A stretch of DNA of 18,204 nt from Paracoccaceae bacterium (GCA_002401045.1 NVSA01000009.1:3199-21402), one strand, 5' to 3'. Positions 1-6,334 are shown, counted from the stretch's first letter. Notes: generated by a model not told the origin, from the letters alone. Numbers and translations: made by a program.

Positions 1-2
1 CA

Positions 3-164
3 CCTTACGCTAAGCCTCTGGAATATATCGTAAAAACAGAGCATTACGGTATTGCACACAAAACAGCCAAAAAACGGCTTATACTCAAAGGCATTGACCC
101 TAGCCAATACAAGAGCGTTGTAATGGCGGAAATTTTGATATTAGAGGCGGAAGACGATGGGTAA
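3..164 (+). CDS. 3' end of an unrecognised gene (5' truncated by the window)
   Basis: An open frame enters from the left edge and ends at TAA 162-164, leaving 53 residues. The fragment is basic in its middle (HKTAKKRL) and acidic at its end (ILEAEDDG). I do not recognise the family. It overlaps the endolysin start by 8 bases (the ATG at 157 sits inside its last codons), so the two are probably co-transcribed and translationally coupled. No domain or function can be assigned from so short a piece. Confidence 0.6.
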   Translation, partial: PYAKPLEYIVKTEHYGIAHKTAKKRLILKGIDPSQYKSVVMAEILILEAEDDG

Positions 165-591
165 TCTAACTACGAACATATCAAGACATGAGCTGGAATG
201 TAATTGTGGTGAATGCGACGTTAACATTCAGGACCACGAGCCAATAATTCAAGTTGTTCAGAATGTGTGTGATGTTTTTGCGGAGATTTTTGGCGTAAAA
301 AAAGTTGTCTTGATTATTACTAGTCCCGCTCGGTGTTACGAGTACAACCGGATACCGGTAGCCGAGGGCGGGCCAGGGAGTGACGACCAAAGCCAGCACC
401 CTCGCTGTAACGCCATAGATTTCATAATCCTTGTTAATGGCAAGCAGGTAAACCCGGAAAGGATTCATGCCTATCTTTGCACTCGACACCCCCATAAATA
501 TGGATTTGGTCTGTATAAGGGCAAGGGTAAAAGTAAGGGTTTCAATCATGCCGATACTCGTGCCGCTGAAGCAAGATGGGTTGCTTCGTGA
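157..591 (+). CDS. Endolysin, M15-type D-Ala peptidase (Peptidase_M15_3 family)
   Basis: This 144-aa protein most likely cuts the peptide stems of host peptidoglycan at the end of infection. It shows the zinc peptidase M15 pattern: an SPAR motif at residues 56-59, SQHPRCNAIDF at 79-89 supplying ligands His81 and Asp88, and the C-terminal HAD at 131-133 supplying the third ligand, His131. The N-terminus (ISRHELECNCGEC) resembles the usual start of phage and secreted M15_3 enzymes. There is no signal peptide or membrane segment, so export would depend on the holin encoded immediately downstream. AGAGG at 143-147 is a plausible ribosome binding site. The size is normal for a single-domain phage endolysin, and no separate cell-wall binding domain is visible. 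The family call is strong; cleavage specificity is inferred from the family. Confidence 0.9.
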   Translation: MGNLTTNISRHELECNCGECDVNIQDHEPIIQVVQNVCDVFAEIFGVKKVVLIITSPARCYEYNRIPVAEGGPGSDDQSQHPRCNAIDFIILVNGKQVNPERIHAYLCTRHPHKYGFGLYKGKGKSKGFNHADTRAAEARWVAS

Positions 592-1160
592 GCTGGGCGA
601 AGGTTGGGAACTTTCTAAAAAGCTCACTTCCCATTTTGGGAACTGCTATAGGAGGTCCGGCAGGTGGTATAGCTGGCAAGTTGATATCGGTTGCCCTTGG
701 TACTGATGGCAGCCCCGAATCAGCTCTCAAGGTGCTGCAACAGGATCCTGATGCAATACTGAAATACAAGCTGGCAGAACTTGAGACTAATCGTGACGTG
801 GTTGTTGCTAGCTATGAAGCTCAACAAGCAATAATTGAAACTGTTAACCAGACAATTCGCAGCGAGCATAATTCACATGACCCATTTGTTAGGCGTTGGC
901 GCCCATTCTACGGCTATGCTATCGCAATATCGTGGTTTATCCAGATGACCGGATTTACCATCATGTTTGTTTACGTCGCTATAACTGAACCAAAATCCTT
1001 GGCGGCACTTGTACAACAATTCGCAGTATTGTCAGGATCATTACTGACTCTTTGGGGTGTTGCCTTGGCTGTTTTGGGGGTGAGCGTTCACAAAAGAAGT
1101 CAGGACAAACAACAAAACCTTGAATCTAATGGTTTCTTTAATAAACTGATGGGTAAGTAA
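576..1160 (+). CDS. Holin, three-membrane-segment type (GTA_holin_3TM-like)
   Basis: This 194-aa protein probably forms the inner-membrane lesion that lets the endolysin reach the cell wall. It has a Gly/Ala-rich hydrophobic N-terminal segment (about residues 17-42, with GTAIGGPAGG). A charged helical middle follows, then an RRWRPFYGY motif (106-114) leading into two strong membrane segments at about 111-135 and 143-170, and a basic tail. This arrangement matches the GTA_holin_3TM family (PF11351). It overlaps the endolysin gene. The frame allows ATG 576 or GTG 588; the second forms a GTGA overlap with the endolysin stop, a classic coupling arrangement, so the true protein may be four residues shorter. 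Its position directly after the endolysin supports the assignment. Confidence 0.82.
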   Translation: MGCFVSWAKVGNFLKSSLPILGTAIGGPAGGIAGKLISVALGTDGSPESALKVLQQDPDAILKYKLAELETNRDVVVASYEAQQAIIETVNQTIRSEHNSHDPFVRRWRPFYGYAIAISWFIQMTGFTIMFVYVAITEPKSLAALVQQFAVLSGSLLTLWGVALAVLGVSVHKRSQDKQQNLESNGFFNKLMGK

Positions 1161-1181
1161 CGCAATCACTAAGGAAAAATC

Positions 1182-1352
1182 ATGCCTCAGCTAGCCAAAT
1201 CAAATGGAACACCAAAAAGCGCAAAAACAGACAAAGAGAAAGACGAGGAGGAGCGCAAGCGAAAAGCTGCACAAAAGAAAAAACAGGCGCAAGCAGCGAA
1301 GAAACGCAAAATCATTCGAGCGGCTAAAAATAGGAAAAAATTAGGTAAATAA
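1182..1352 (+). CDS. Small Lys/Arg-rich protein, unknown function
   Basis: This 56-aa ORF has a good ribosome binding site (AAGGA 1171-1175, six bases before the ATG) and a stop that overlaps the next start (TAATG), both marks of a real gene. The protein is extremely charged: a KEKDEEERKRK stretch at about 18-28 followed by a run of Lys/Arg/Ala/Gln to the end, consistent with one long helix or coiled coil. There is no membrane segment or signal peptide. I do not recognise a family. Its place between holin and membrane protein genes suggests a role in lysis or an accessory function, but nucleic-acid binding is equally possible. Confidence 0.6.
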   Translation: MPQLAKSNGTPKSAKTDKEKDEEERKRKAAQKKKQAQAAKKRKIIRAAKNRKKLGK

Positions 1353-1813
1353 TGGACATTATGATTTTCTTATTAATCGTTCTTGTCTTCATTTTCCATT
1401 CTGATGAAGTAAATAAGAAAGCCATATTTTTGTATGGTGTTGTATTCGCTATGGTTTTCCCTTTTCATGAATACCTAGAGCCAACACCATATATATTTCT
1501 AATAAACATAGTGAGCGAAGTGGCGCTTTGTTACCTGATAGTAATGAGGTGCAAAAAAGCGACGCTATTAATAGTCCTTCTAGTCCTAACCGAGTTCGCT
1601 TTATCTTTGTGTAACGGTTTTCTGTATTTGTCTTATAATTACCTTGGGGATACTGTGTATAAAAAAGCGTTAACAATGACTGATATTGTTATCTTTTTCC
1701 AATGGTCTGTCTTATGGATTCGAGATGCTAGAACTATTAGGGTTAATGTCACAGATTTTTTTCAACGGATTGGCTCAAATATTCGCAGCCATGGAAATAC
1801 TACTGTCTCCTGA
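1352..1813 (+). CDS. Multi-spanning membrane protein, unknown function
   Basis: This 153-aa, strongly hydrophobic protein has about five candidate membrane stretches: near residues 2-16, 24-37, 47-64, 69-95 and 108-123. A polar basic C-terminal tail follows (about 125-153). I do not recognise a family. It starts on the A of the preceding stop (TAATG), so it is probably translated by reinitiation; the GGAAAAA stretch just upstream may help. The DNA is visibly AT-rich, which the Ile/Leu/Phe-rich composition largely explains. It lies in a run of small membrane proteins after the holin, so a role in timing or tuning lysis is possible, as is a superinfection or membrane function. Neither can be shown from sequence. 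Confidence 0.65.
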   Translation: MDIMIFLLIVLVFIFHSDEVNKKAIFLYGVVFAMVFPFHEYLEPTPYIFLINIVSEVALCYLIVMRCKKATLLIVLLVLTEFALSLCNGFLYLSYNYLGDTVYKKALTMTDIVIFFQWSVLWIRDARTIRVNVTDFFQRIGSNIRSHGNTTVS

Positions 1814-1970
1814 TATTATGTTAATATTAAGCGGAATTATTAGCGTAGGTCGGTTGGCTTTCTACATGACAAAGAAACTAGTTCATAAAATCATTGAAGA
1901 ATCAAAAGCTGAACATAAGCCTAAGCTACCGAGCAGTAACGGTATAGACCGAAGGAAAAAGGGTAAATAA
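1791..1970 (+). CDS. Small single-span membrane protein, holin/pinholin-like in form
   Basis: From ATG 1791 this frame encodes 59 residues. A short N-terminus is followed by one membrane segment (about 9-26, MLILSGIISVGRLAFYM) and a basic cytoplasmic-type tail rich in Lys and Arg, ending in DRRKKGK. The start is uncertain: the frame is open upstream to 1686 with in-frame ATGs at 1725 and 1746, all inside the 3' end of the preceding membrane protein gene. I prefer 1791 because it gives a compact one-span protein and only a 23-base overlap, although no clear ribosome binding site precedes it. It overlaps the next gene through TAATG. No family is recognised; a small holin, antiholin or spanin-like accessory is a guess from context. 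Confidence 0.5.
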   Translation: MEILLSPDIMLILSGIISVGRLAFYMTKKLVHKIIEESKAEHKPKLPSSNGIDRRKKGK

Positions 1971-2188
1971 TGGCAAATGAAGCCACAAATGCAGCTATAA
2001 GTCTTATTGATGGCAAAACAATAGCTGGGGGCGGAGTTGCTGGTGGGAGTTACATTATCGAGTTAATGGAATGGGGGGAGATTGTCGGCGAAATGCTCCC
2101 ACACCTTGTTATGTTCGCAACTTTTGTTTACGTCTGCCTTGGTATACGTAATAGAATCCAAGATCACAAAAACAATTCAAAACATTGA
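1970..2188 (+). CDS. Small membrane protein, putative second holin
   Basis: This 72-aa protein begins on the A of the previous stop codon (TAATG). It has a Gly-rich, weakly hydrophobic stretch (about 17-31, AGGGVAGGSYII), an acidic linker (ELMEWGEIVGE), one clear membrane segment (about 42-59, LPHLVMFATFVYVCLGI) and a short basic tail (RNRIQDHKN). This amphipathic-plus-one-span plan with a charged tail is common among small phage holins. The neighbourhood (endolysin, holin and other membrane proteins) agrees, but there is no decisive motif. It is the last gene of the membrane cluster; the next gene follows after an 11-base gap containing its own ribosome binding site. Confidence 0.55.
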   Translation: MANEATNAAISLIDGKTIAGGGVAGGSYIIELMEWGEIVGEMLPHLVMFATFVYVCLGIRNRIQDHKNNSKH

Positions 2189-2199
2189 GCAGGTGATAT

Positions 2200-2607
2200 A
2201 TGGCTAACGCTATTTATGATTTAGGACGGGCTGCGTTTGGCAACGCCGAAATTGACTGGCTAGGCGATACAATAAAGGCCATTTTAGTTGATGCTGCAGA
2301 TTATACCGTCAATTTAGCGACCGATAACGACCTTGCTGACATTCCCGCGGGTGCTCGTGTAGCGACTTCTTCAGCGCTAACTTCCAAGACGAACGTTGCC
2401 GGTGTCATGGATGCCGACGATGTTACCTGGAGTTCTGTAACTGGTGATCAGTCTGAGGCTGTTGTTATTTATTTGGATAGCGGAGTAGAAGCCACTTCCC
2501 TGCTGATTGCGTATATCGACAGTGCAACAAACTTACCAGTAACGCCAAACGGCGGTGATATCACTGTTGCTTGGGATAACGGCGCAAACAAGATCTTCAA
2601 GCTATAG
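2200..2607 (+). CDS. Conserved phage structural protein of the tail/accessory region
   Basis: This 135-aa protein is rich in beta-forming residues, with no membrane segment or signal peptide. The opening (MANAIYDLGR, then IDWLGDTIKAILVD) and the ending (LPVTPNGGDITVAWDNGANK) look like a small protein family I recall as frequent in many phages of Gram-negative bacteria, usually annotated as hypothetical or structural and found near tail or fibre genes. AGGTGA at 2191-2196 provides a ribosome binding site, slightly close to the ATG. Its position upstream of a beta-helix protein suggests a virion component at the tail or capsid surface. Family resemblance is from memory, and the precise function is unknown. 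Confidence 0.65.
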   Translation: MANAIYDLGRAAFGNAEIDWLGDTIKAILVDAADYTVNLATDNDLADIPAGARVATSSALTSKTNVAGVMDADDVTWSSVTGDQSEAVVIYLDSGVEATSLLIAYIDSATNLPVTPNGGDITVAWDNGANKIFKL

Positions 2608-2615
2608 GTGCAATT

Positions 2616-2786
2616 ATGTGGGAATCATTCAAGTTCATGCTGAAAATCAGCAAGCTAGAAAGAATCGAGCGCAAAAAACAAAAATTAACGCGTAAACGGC
2701 AAGCTATTTCATCCAAGCAAAAAGCTCTTGTTGTGGAATATGAAGCTTTAAAAATTGAATGTGATAAAGCCTCAACCGTCAAATAA
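2616..2786 (+). CDS. Small basic coiled-coil protein, unknown function
   Basis: This 56-aa ORF has a well-placed ribosome binding site (AGGTG 2606-2610, five bases before the ATG). The sequence is a continuous charged helix with a heptad-like spread of Leu/Ile/Val (LKISKLERIERKKQKLTRKR, then LVVEYEALKIE). There is no membrane segment or signal sequence. I do not recognise a family. It sits between two probable virion accessory genes and could be a small assembly or linker protein. The good start signal and tight packing support it as a real gene despite its size. Confidence 0.55.
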   Translation: MWESFKFMLKISKLERIERKKQKLTRKRQAISSKQKALVVEYEALKIECDKASTVK

Positions 2787-2801
2787 CTAGTTGGTTTTTA
2801 A

Positions 2802-3341
2802 ATGGCTGTCGAATTTTTAGTTAAAGCAAGAGCGCGGAAAATATATAACAAGGGCGCTATAGGTCAGACCGTAAAAGAGTCCCCGGCAGTATGGGGAGGG
2901 AAAGAACGGCTGCCTGACTTTCTGATATTTCGCGTTTCTGATGCAACAAAAGCTGATATTGATAAATACAATCGCATTTGGGTGGAAGAGTTCACGGTAA
3001 CCGAAGAGGATACCTATTTTTTCGTGCGACACACTGAGCAGAATAAGGCTAATCGGCCAACATTAACTCAGGCCAAGCGCAACAGATTTAAAAATAACCT
3101 CAAATCTCTAGGTGTAACCTCCGATGACGTCACTATTTCGGGCGGCGGCGTTAGAATCGCTAAGGTTATCCCTCTGCAATGGCTTAACTCCGTAGTCAAT
3201 GACACTCTCAGGGTTTCTCACAAGCACAGGCAATATCACATCCGAACTAACGGAATAGATAATCTCGTAGCTCAAGGCAATGATTTGGTTGAAATGACGT
3301 TAGCCCAGTTCGAATCTAATCTTGTGGACGGGTTCGATTAA
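2802..3341 (+). CDS. Hypothetical 179-aa protein upstream of a beta-helix protein
   Basis: The product is a soluble mixed-charge protein without signal peptide or membrane segment. Notable parts are an aromatic/acidic stretch at about 59-75 (RIWVEEFTVTEEDTYFFV) and a basic middle (about 88-104, AKRNRFKNNLK). A Gly-rich turn follows (ISGGGVRI, about 112-119). I do not recognise the family. The ribosome binding site is weak (TTGG at 2791-2794), but the stop overlaps the next ATG (TAATG), so the gene is coupled to the beta-helix protein and may act with it, for example as an assembly partner or connector. That partnership is inferred from position only. Confidence 0.6.
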   Translation: MAVEFLVKARARKIYNKGAIGQTVKESPAVWGGKERLPDFLIFRVSDATKADIDKYNRIWVEEFTVTEEDTYFFVRHTEQNKANRPTLTQAKRNRFKNNLKSLGVTSDDVTISGGGVRIAKVIPLQWLNSVVNDTLRVSHKHRQYHIRTNGIDNLVAQGNDLVEMTLAQFESNLVDGFD

Positions 3342-4792
3342 TGGCGGCCATTAGCGTACAGGAGGATGGGGGTGGTGATTACACTTCCTGGGAAGCTGCT
3401 GTAGAGAATGCTTCAACAGCTGACGGCGATGTAATAACGATATCAGAAACCTGGAACGCAACTACCGGGGCCGAAGATACACAAATAACGGTCGCTGACG
3501 CTTTGACCATGCAGGCTACAGGCAGCTCCAAACACATTGGTCGGCCCTGGTCTTCAGGTGAAACGACTTTCAGGCATAGAAATAGCTCATCAGGTCATTC
3601 AATCACGATAACAGACACTGGCTCAGTAACATTCATTGGCCTTGATATTCAAAACGAGTCGACTGGAACATCGGATGAGGTATTCAGGAATAACGTAGCA
3701 AATACATTTTTAGCGCAAAATTGTTTATTAGGGTTTGATTCACGAAATTCTGAGCAAGATATTTTTTATACTGAAGCGGCAAATGACACTACTTTCGAGC
3801 AGTGCCATTTCTATAACGTACTCCGCGGCGTTGTTGACATGACCGGGTCAGCTAGCGGCACTATCAACATGAACAGCAACACTGCTTATGATATCGGCTT
3901 TTCAGACTCACAGACAAGCAGATCAGGGCTCATAGGAAAAAACACTAGCGGAACAGTAACGGTCAATATGTACAATAATATTGTGCATATGAACAGCGCC
4001 AGCTATCCAGTATGCACAAACAGCACAACGGCAAATACCACGGCGAATATTGAACGGTTAATAACGAATAGTACAGTCGCTCCAATGGCGAACGTGCCAG
4101 CGACAGCTAACTACGCTGATAATGTCGAAGATGCAGTAATCAATGATACGGATTCTTCCGGTAATTACATATTATTAGACACAACCACAAGCCCGTATGA
4201 TTTAAGGCTATTCGATAACGCCACGAATAACGCAGCCCAAGACGTGCACGCGACGGCTACCGCGGCTAATCTGACAATACCATCTACTGATATCGTTGGA
4301 ACAAGCAGGCCACAGAATACCAATTTTGATCTGGGCGCGTTTGAGATAGACGCTGGTGGTGGCACCACTCTTTCACCCACCGGAATTGCCTCTTTAGAGG
4401 CGTTTGGTACTGCCGTAATATCTACGGGTGGCGTTACAGTTTCGCCAACATCCATTTCATCATTGGAAGCTTTTGGTACCGCTACCATAACTGTTGGGGG
4501 TGTAACACTAAGCCCGAGCTCCATAAATTCCCTGGAGGCATTCGGCACTGCAACAATTACAACCGGAATAGTTCAACTCCAGCCATCAGCCATACCATCA
4601 GCCGAAGCATTTGGAACCCCTGTAATTACCGTAGGGGCTGTTATACTTCAACCTAACGGGATAGTGTCCGGGGAAGCTTTCGGCGTTGCTGTCATAACTG
4701 GAGGAACTCCACCAGCTATATTGGATGGTTTAACGAGAGAATTAACCTTTGATTTGACGGTATCACTAACAAGAGACGCAACAGGGGCTTAA
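3341..4792 (+). CDS. Beta-helix-like virion/fibre protein with five C-terminal 23-residue repeats
   Basis: This 483-aa protein has two parts. Residues 1-335 begin with SVQEDGGGDYTSWEAAV, the typical entry into a right-handed parallel beta-helix of the pectate-lyase-like type. A Ser/Thr/Asn-rich series of short strands follows (for example ITITDTGSVTFIGLDIQN), and the part closes with a NTNFDLGAFE motif often seen at the end of such folds. Residues 344-458 are five tandem repeats with an EAFGT core, each 23 residues long. A short tail (LTRELTFDLTVSLTRDATGA) follows. There is no signal peptide. Such proteins in late phage regions are commonly tail spikes, fibres or surface decorations that bind or cut host glycans; no catalytic residues can be named here. 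It is coupled to the preceding gene by TAATG. Confidence 0.65.
   Translation: MAAISVQEDGGGDYTSWEAAVENASTADGDVITISETWNATTGAEDTQITVADALTMQATGSSKHIGRPWSSGETTFRHRNSSSGHSITITDTGSVTFIGLDIQNESTGTSDEVFRNNVANTFLAQNCLLGFDSRNSEQDIFYTEAANDTTFEQCHFYNVLRGVVDMTGSASGTINMNSNTAYDIGFSDSQTSRSGLIGKNTSGTVTVNMYNNIVHMNSASYPVCTNSTTANTTANIERLITNSTVAPMANVPATANYADNVEDAVINDTDSSGNYILLDTTTSPYDLRLFDNATNNAAQDVHATATAANLTIPSTDIVGTSRPQNTNFDLGAFEIDAGGGTTLSPTGIASLEAFGTAVISTGGVTVSPTSISSLEAFGTATITVGGVTLSPSSINSLEAFGTATITTGIVQLQPSAIPSAEAFGTPVITVGAVILQPNGIVSGEAFGVAVITGGTPPAILDGLTRELTFDLTVSLTRDATGA
4370..4714 (+). repeat. Five tandem 69-bp coding repeats (23 aa each)
   Basis: Within the beta-helix protein the aromatic residue of the EAFG core falls at residues 355, 378, 401, 424 and 447, an exact spacing of 23. 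Each unit has the plan (L/V)(S/Q)P-x(2)-I-x-S-x-EAFG-x-x-(V/I)-(I/T)-x(3)-G. The first three units share SLEAFGTA, and the last two diverge (AEAFGTP, GEAFGVA). The repeat is clear in protein but much less so in DNA, implying old duplication under selection on the protein. Confidence 0.9.
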
Positions 4793-4793
4793 A

Positions 4794-5051
4794 ATGGCAA
4801 CGAAAAAAGTATTAACATTTACCGCTGATGAGGCCCAAATAGCCAGCATCGGAAGACCTTCGAACGTTGTTATTGAAGGCAACTTTGGTGGCGGAACAGT
4901 TACCCATACAGTGACCGGAACAGTGACACCAATCAGAACACCAGCTACAGCAGCAGACACCTATCAATGCCTTGCTTATGTGACCACCTTTACGCTATCC
5001 GGCTCAACAACCCCCAACTTATCAATAACGATAGAACCAGTGAGAGACTAA
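4794..5051 (+). CDS. Small hypothetical protein, probable virion accessory
   Basis: This 85-aa product is rich in Thr, Val, Ile and Gly (GGGTVTHTVTGTVTP), suggesting an all-beta fold, with no membrane segment. It starts two bases after the preceding stop with a good ribosome binding site (AGGGG 4783-4787, six bases upstream). The family is not recognised. Its position directly after the beta-helix protein and just before a terminator makes it the last gene of the accessory transcription unit, probably a small structural partner. Confidence 0.6.
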   Translation: MATKKVLTFTADEAQIASIGRPSNVVIEGNFGGGTVTHTVTGTVTPIRTPATAADTYQCLAYVTTFTLSGSTTPNLSITIEPVRD

Positions 5052-5157
5052 TTGCATTATGATTAATAGCCCTCTATGGTTAAAACGTTCCTTACTGGTT
5101 TGGAACTACCCGACTAGACAAAGATTTCTCCCTGGAGGTGGTCCCCGTCTGGCAATG

Positions 5158-5179
5158 ACCGTCATTCGTGGCGGTTTTT
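5158..5179 (+). terminator. Rho-independent terminator between accessory and packaging modules
   Basis: ACCGTC (5158-5163) pairs with GGCGGT (5170-5175), with one G-U pair, around a six-base loop. A run of five T (5175-5179) follows, and a second TTTT lies shortly after. It lies in the 162-base gap 5052-5213, which otherwise contains only a doubtful short frame, a small inverted repeat (GTTCC 5087-5091 / GGAAC 5102-5106) and an isolated GGAGGTG (5134-5140). Confidence 0.7.
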
Positions 5180-5213
5180 GTCGTTTTGGGTATCCAGTGT
5201 TAAGGTTTATGCT

Positions 5214-5483
5214 ATGACTGACGTAATAAACGAAATAATTGATCAAGCAATAAGCGCTCTGGTAAATGATTCGCCAGAGAAAAGCGCGGAATCTCTTGAA
5301 GAGTTAGCCCATGTTTTTGCCAGAGGCGGCCAGCCACTTCAAAGCTTTCTAAATATGCGAACATACATCATCACTCAAGCATCTGAGCAAACAAGCGCCC
5401 TCTTCATTCAGGAGAAGGTAAAGGTTCAGGAGCAAATACTAAGGGAAAAACGCAATGCCAGTCGAAAAATCATCATCCACTAA
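5214..5483 (+). CDS. Hypothetical 89-aa protein at the head of the packaging module
   Basis: I place the start at ATG 5214 because it has a ribosome binding site (AAGG 5202-5205, eight bases away). The longer frame begins at a TTG inside the terminator tail. The product looks wholly helical: an acidic N-terminal half (VINEIIDQAISALVNDSPEK, SLEELAHVFA), then a Gln/Glu/Lys-rich C-terminal helix and a basic end (REKRNASRK). There is no membrane segment. The family is not recognised. Its 3' end overlaps the next gene by 29 bases. Being just upstream of the terminase genes, it could be a packaging or early assembly factor, but nothing in its sequence proves that. Confidence 0.6.
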   Translation: MTDVINEIIDQAISALVNDSPEKSAESLEELAHVFARGGQPLQSFLNMRTYIITQASEQTSALFIQEKVKVQEQILREKRNASRKIIIH

Positions 5484-5913
5484 GAAGACAAACAAAGTAA
5501 CCAAGGCCCCCAGTTCGGACCCAATGAAAGGCCCAGCCAAGGAGGCAAGCACAAAGACTTTTACAATCCCACCTGAAACAGAAAAGCTAGTGGATCTTAA
5601 TGCTGAAATTGATTGTGCTGATGAGAATGGTGTTGTTGATCACACGGATTTACTAGCCATTCCTGATCCTATCAAACGGCCTGATTCACCCCTTGTTGCT
5701 GATGAAGAGCCTGAACTCGTTGATGTAAGCACTGAAGATAAGCGCAGGATACTAGATCTTGAATGTCAAGTGGCTGAGCTTAATGCTGGAGTGAGCGTCT
5801 TAATGGATGCAATCTCAAAGTTCGCGGTATTATCAGGGCATGGTAATCACCTGAAAGGATTTGGCATAAAGCGATGGGAACCCGGCCAAAGAGACATGAC
5901 AAAATTTGGTTAA
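5455..5913 (+). CDS. Hypothetical 152-aa charged protein upstream of terminase
   Basis: The start has a strong ribosome binding site (AAGGGA 5441-5446, eight bases upstream). The N-terminal 35 residues are Lys/Ser/Thr/Pro-rich and probably disordered (EKSSSTKKTNKVTKAP). The middle is strongly acidic (VADEEPELVDVSTEDK). A short helical, leucine-rich stretch at about 97-122 (RRILDLECQVAEL) may be a coiled coil, and the C-terminus is basic-aromatic (GFGIKRWEPGQRDMTKFG). No family is recognised. The split-charge layout and position before the terminase genes would suit a DNA- or protein-binding accessory factor, but this is inference. Length and start signals make it a convincing gene. Confidence 0.6.
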   Translation: MPVEKSSSTKKTNKVTKAPSSDPMKGPAKEASTKTFTIPPETEKLVDLNAEIDCADENGVVDHTDLLAIPDPIKRPDSPLVADEEPELVDVSTEDKRRILDLECQVAELNAGVSVLMDAISKFAVLSGHGNHLKGFGIKRWEPGQRDMTKFG

Positions 5914-5945
5914 TCACCATATAAGCTACCCGAAAGGATACTAGC

Positions 5946-5990
5946 ATGATTAGATTAAAAAACAGCCACTTGATTGGTGAACGTAAGTGA
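5946..5990 (+). CDS. Candidate 14-aa leader micro-ORF coupled to the terminase small subunit
   Basis: ATG 5946 is preceded by AGGA (5935-5938) at ideal spacing and opens a frame encoding MIRLKNSHLIGERK, ending at TGA 5988-5990. That stop overlaps the GTG start of the next gene (GTGA 5987-5990). The only other signal for the downstream gene is a modest GGTGA at 5976-5980 inside this micro-ORF. The arrangement looks like a translated leader that delivers ribosomes to the terminase gene. Expression is not proven. Confidence 0.4.
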   Translation: MIRLKNSHLIGERK

Positions 5991-6334
5991 CTGATTCCAA
6001 AGGGAAATCCAAAGATAGCATTCGTGTAAAGGCAGTAAAGGCAGCTACACATGATGCTATGCGCGCTAAAATGTCATTTCACAAAGCAATCAAAGCCATT
6101 GGTGATGCTGAACAATTTCTCGTTGATGCCATCAATAAAACAGAAACCCAAGATGAAAAAGGATTGTCCAATGCAAAGATTGGAGCTATCCGAACACTCA
6201 TTGATTCCAAGTGGAAACGAATAGATAAACTCTTGCCAAGCCTTAAAGCCGTTGAATTATCTGGTGATATCGGAATTCGTAACGTTGTTAGGATTGTTCA
6301 CTTGGATGGGGAGCAGGGTGAAGATGATGAATAA
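5987..6334 (+). CDS. Probable terminase small subunit
   Basis: This 115-aa protein (GTG start) is helical and basic for most of its length. Residues about 64-90 (IGAIRTLIDSKWKRIDKLLP, then LKAVELSGD) resemble the C-terminal part of small terminase subunits, where a helix is followed by KLLPxLKxVE. The end is acidic (GEQGEDDE), also common in these proteins. It lies immediately upstream of the terminase large subunit, the usual place. Its role would be to recognise phage DNA and load it onto the motor. The start overlaps the stop of a 14-codon micro-ORF as GTGA. A classic N-terminal helix-turn-helix is not obvious to me, so the call rests on the C-terminal pattern and position. Confidence 0.65.
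   Translation: MTDSKGKSKDSIRVKAVKAATHDAMRAKMSFHKAIKAIGDAEQFLVDAINKTETQDEKGLSNAKIGAIRTLIDSKWKRIDKLLPSLKAVELSGDIGIRNVVRIVHLDGEQGEDDE

Noticed and set aside
181..627. Minus-strand open frame across the endolysin gene
   Set aside because: It is a shadow of the strongly supported M15 peptidase gene; no start signal or recognisable protein. The same applies to all other minus-strand frames (for example 4165-4548, 9481-9942, 13465-13728), and no minus-strand gene was accepted.
467..706. Plus-strand frame across the endolysin-holin junction
   Set aside because: Out-of-frame shadow of two real genes, with an odd composition and no matching family.
1686..1790. Longer N-terminus for the 59-aa membrane protein
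   Set aside because: It would lie wholly inside the preceding gene without a convincing ribosome binding site. Kept only as an alternative start.
4370..4714. CRISPR array
   Set aside because: The 69-base periodicity is coding, without identical repeats and unique spacers; it is a protein repeat.
3341..4792. Diversity-generating retroelement target in the beta-helix protein
   Set aside because: Bbp-type genes raised this idea, but there is no reverse transcriptase, no template repeat and no typical variable C-terminal lectin domain in the window.
5052..5213. Packaging (cos/pac) site in the gap before the packaging genes
   Set aside because: Position is suggestive, but no repeated or palindromic cleavage-type site stands out beyond a five-base inverted repeat; genome ends would be needed.
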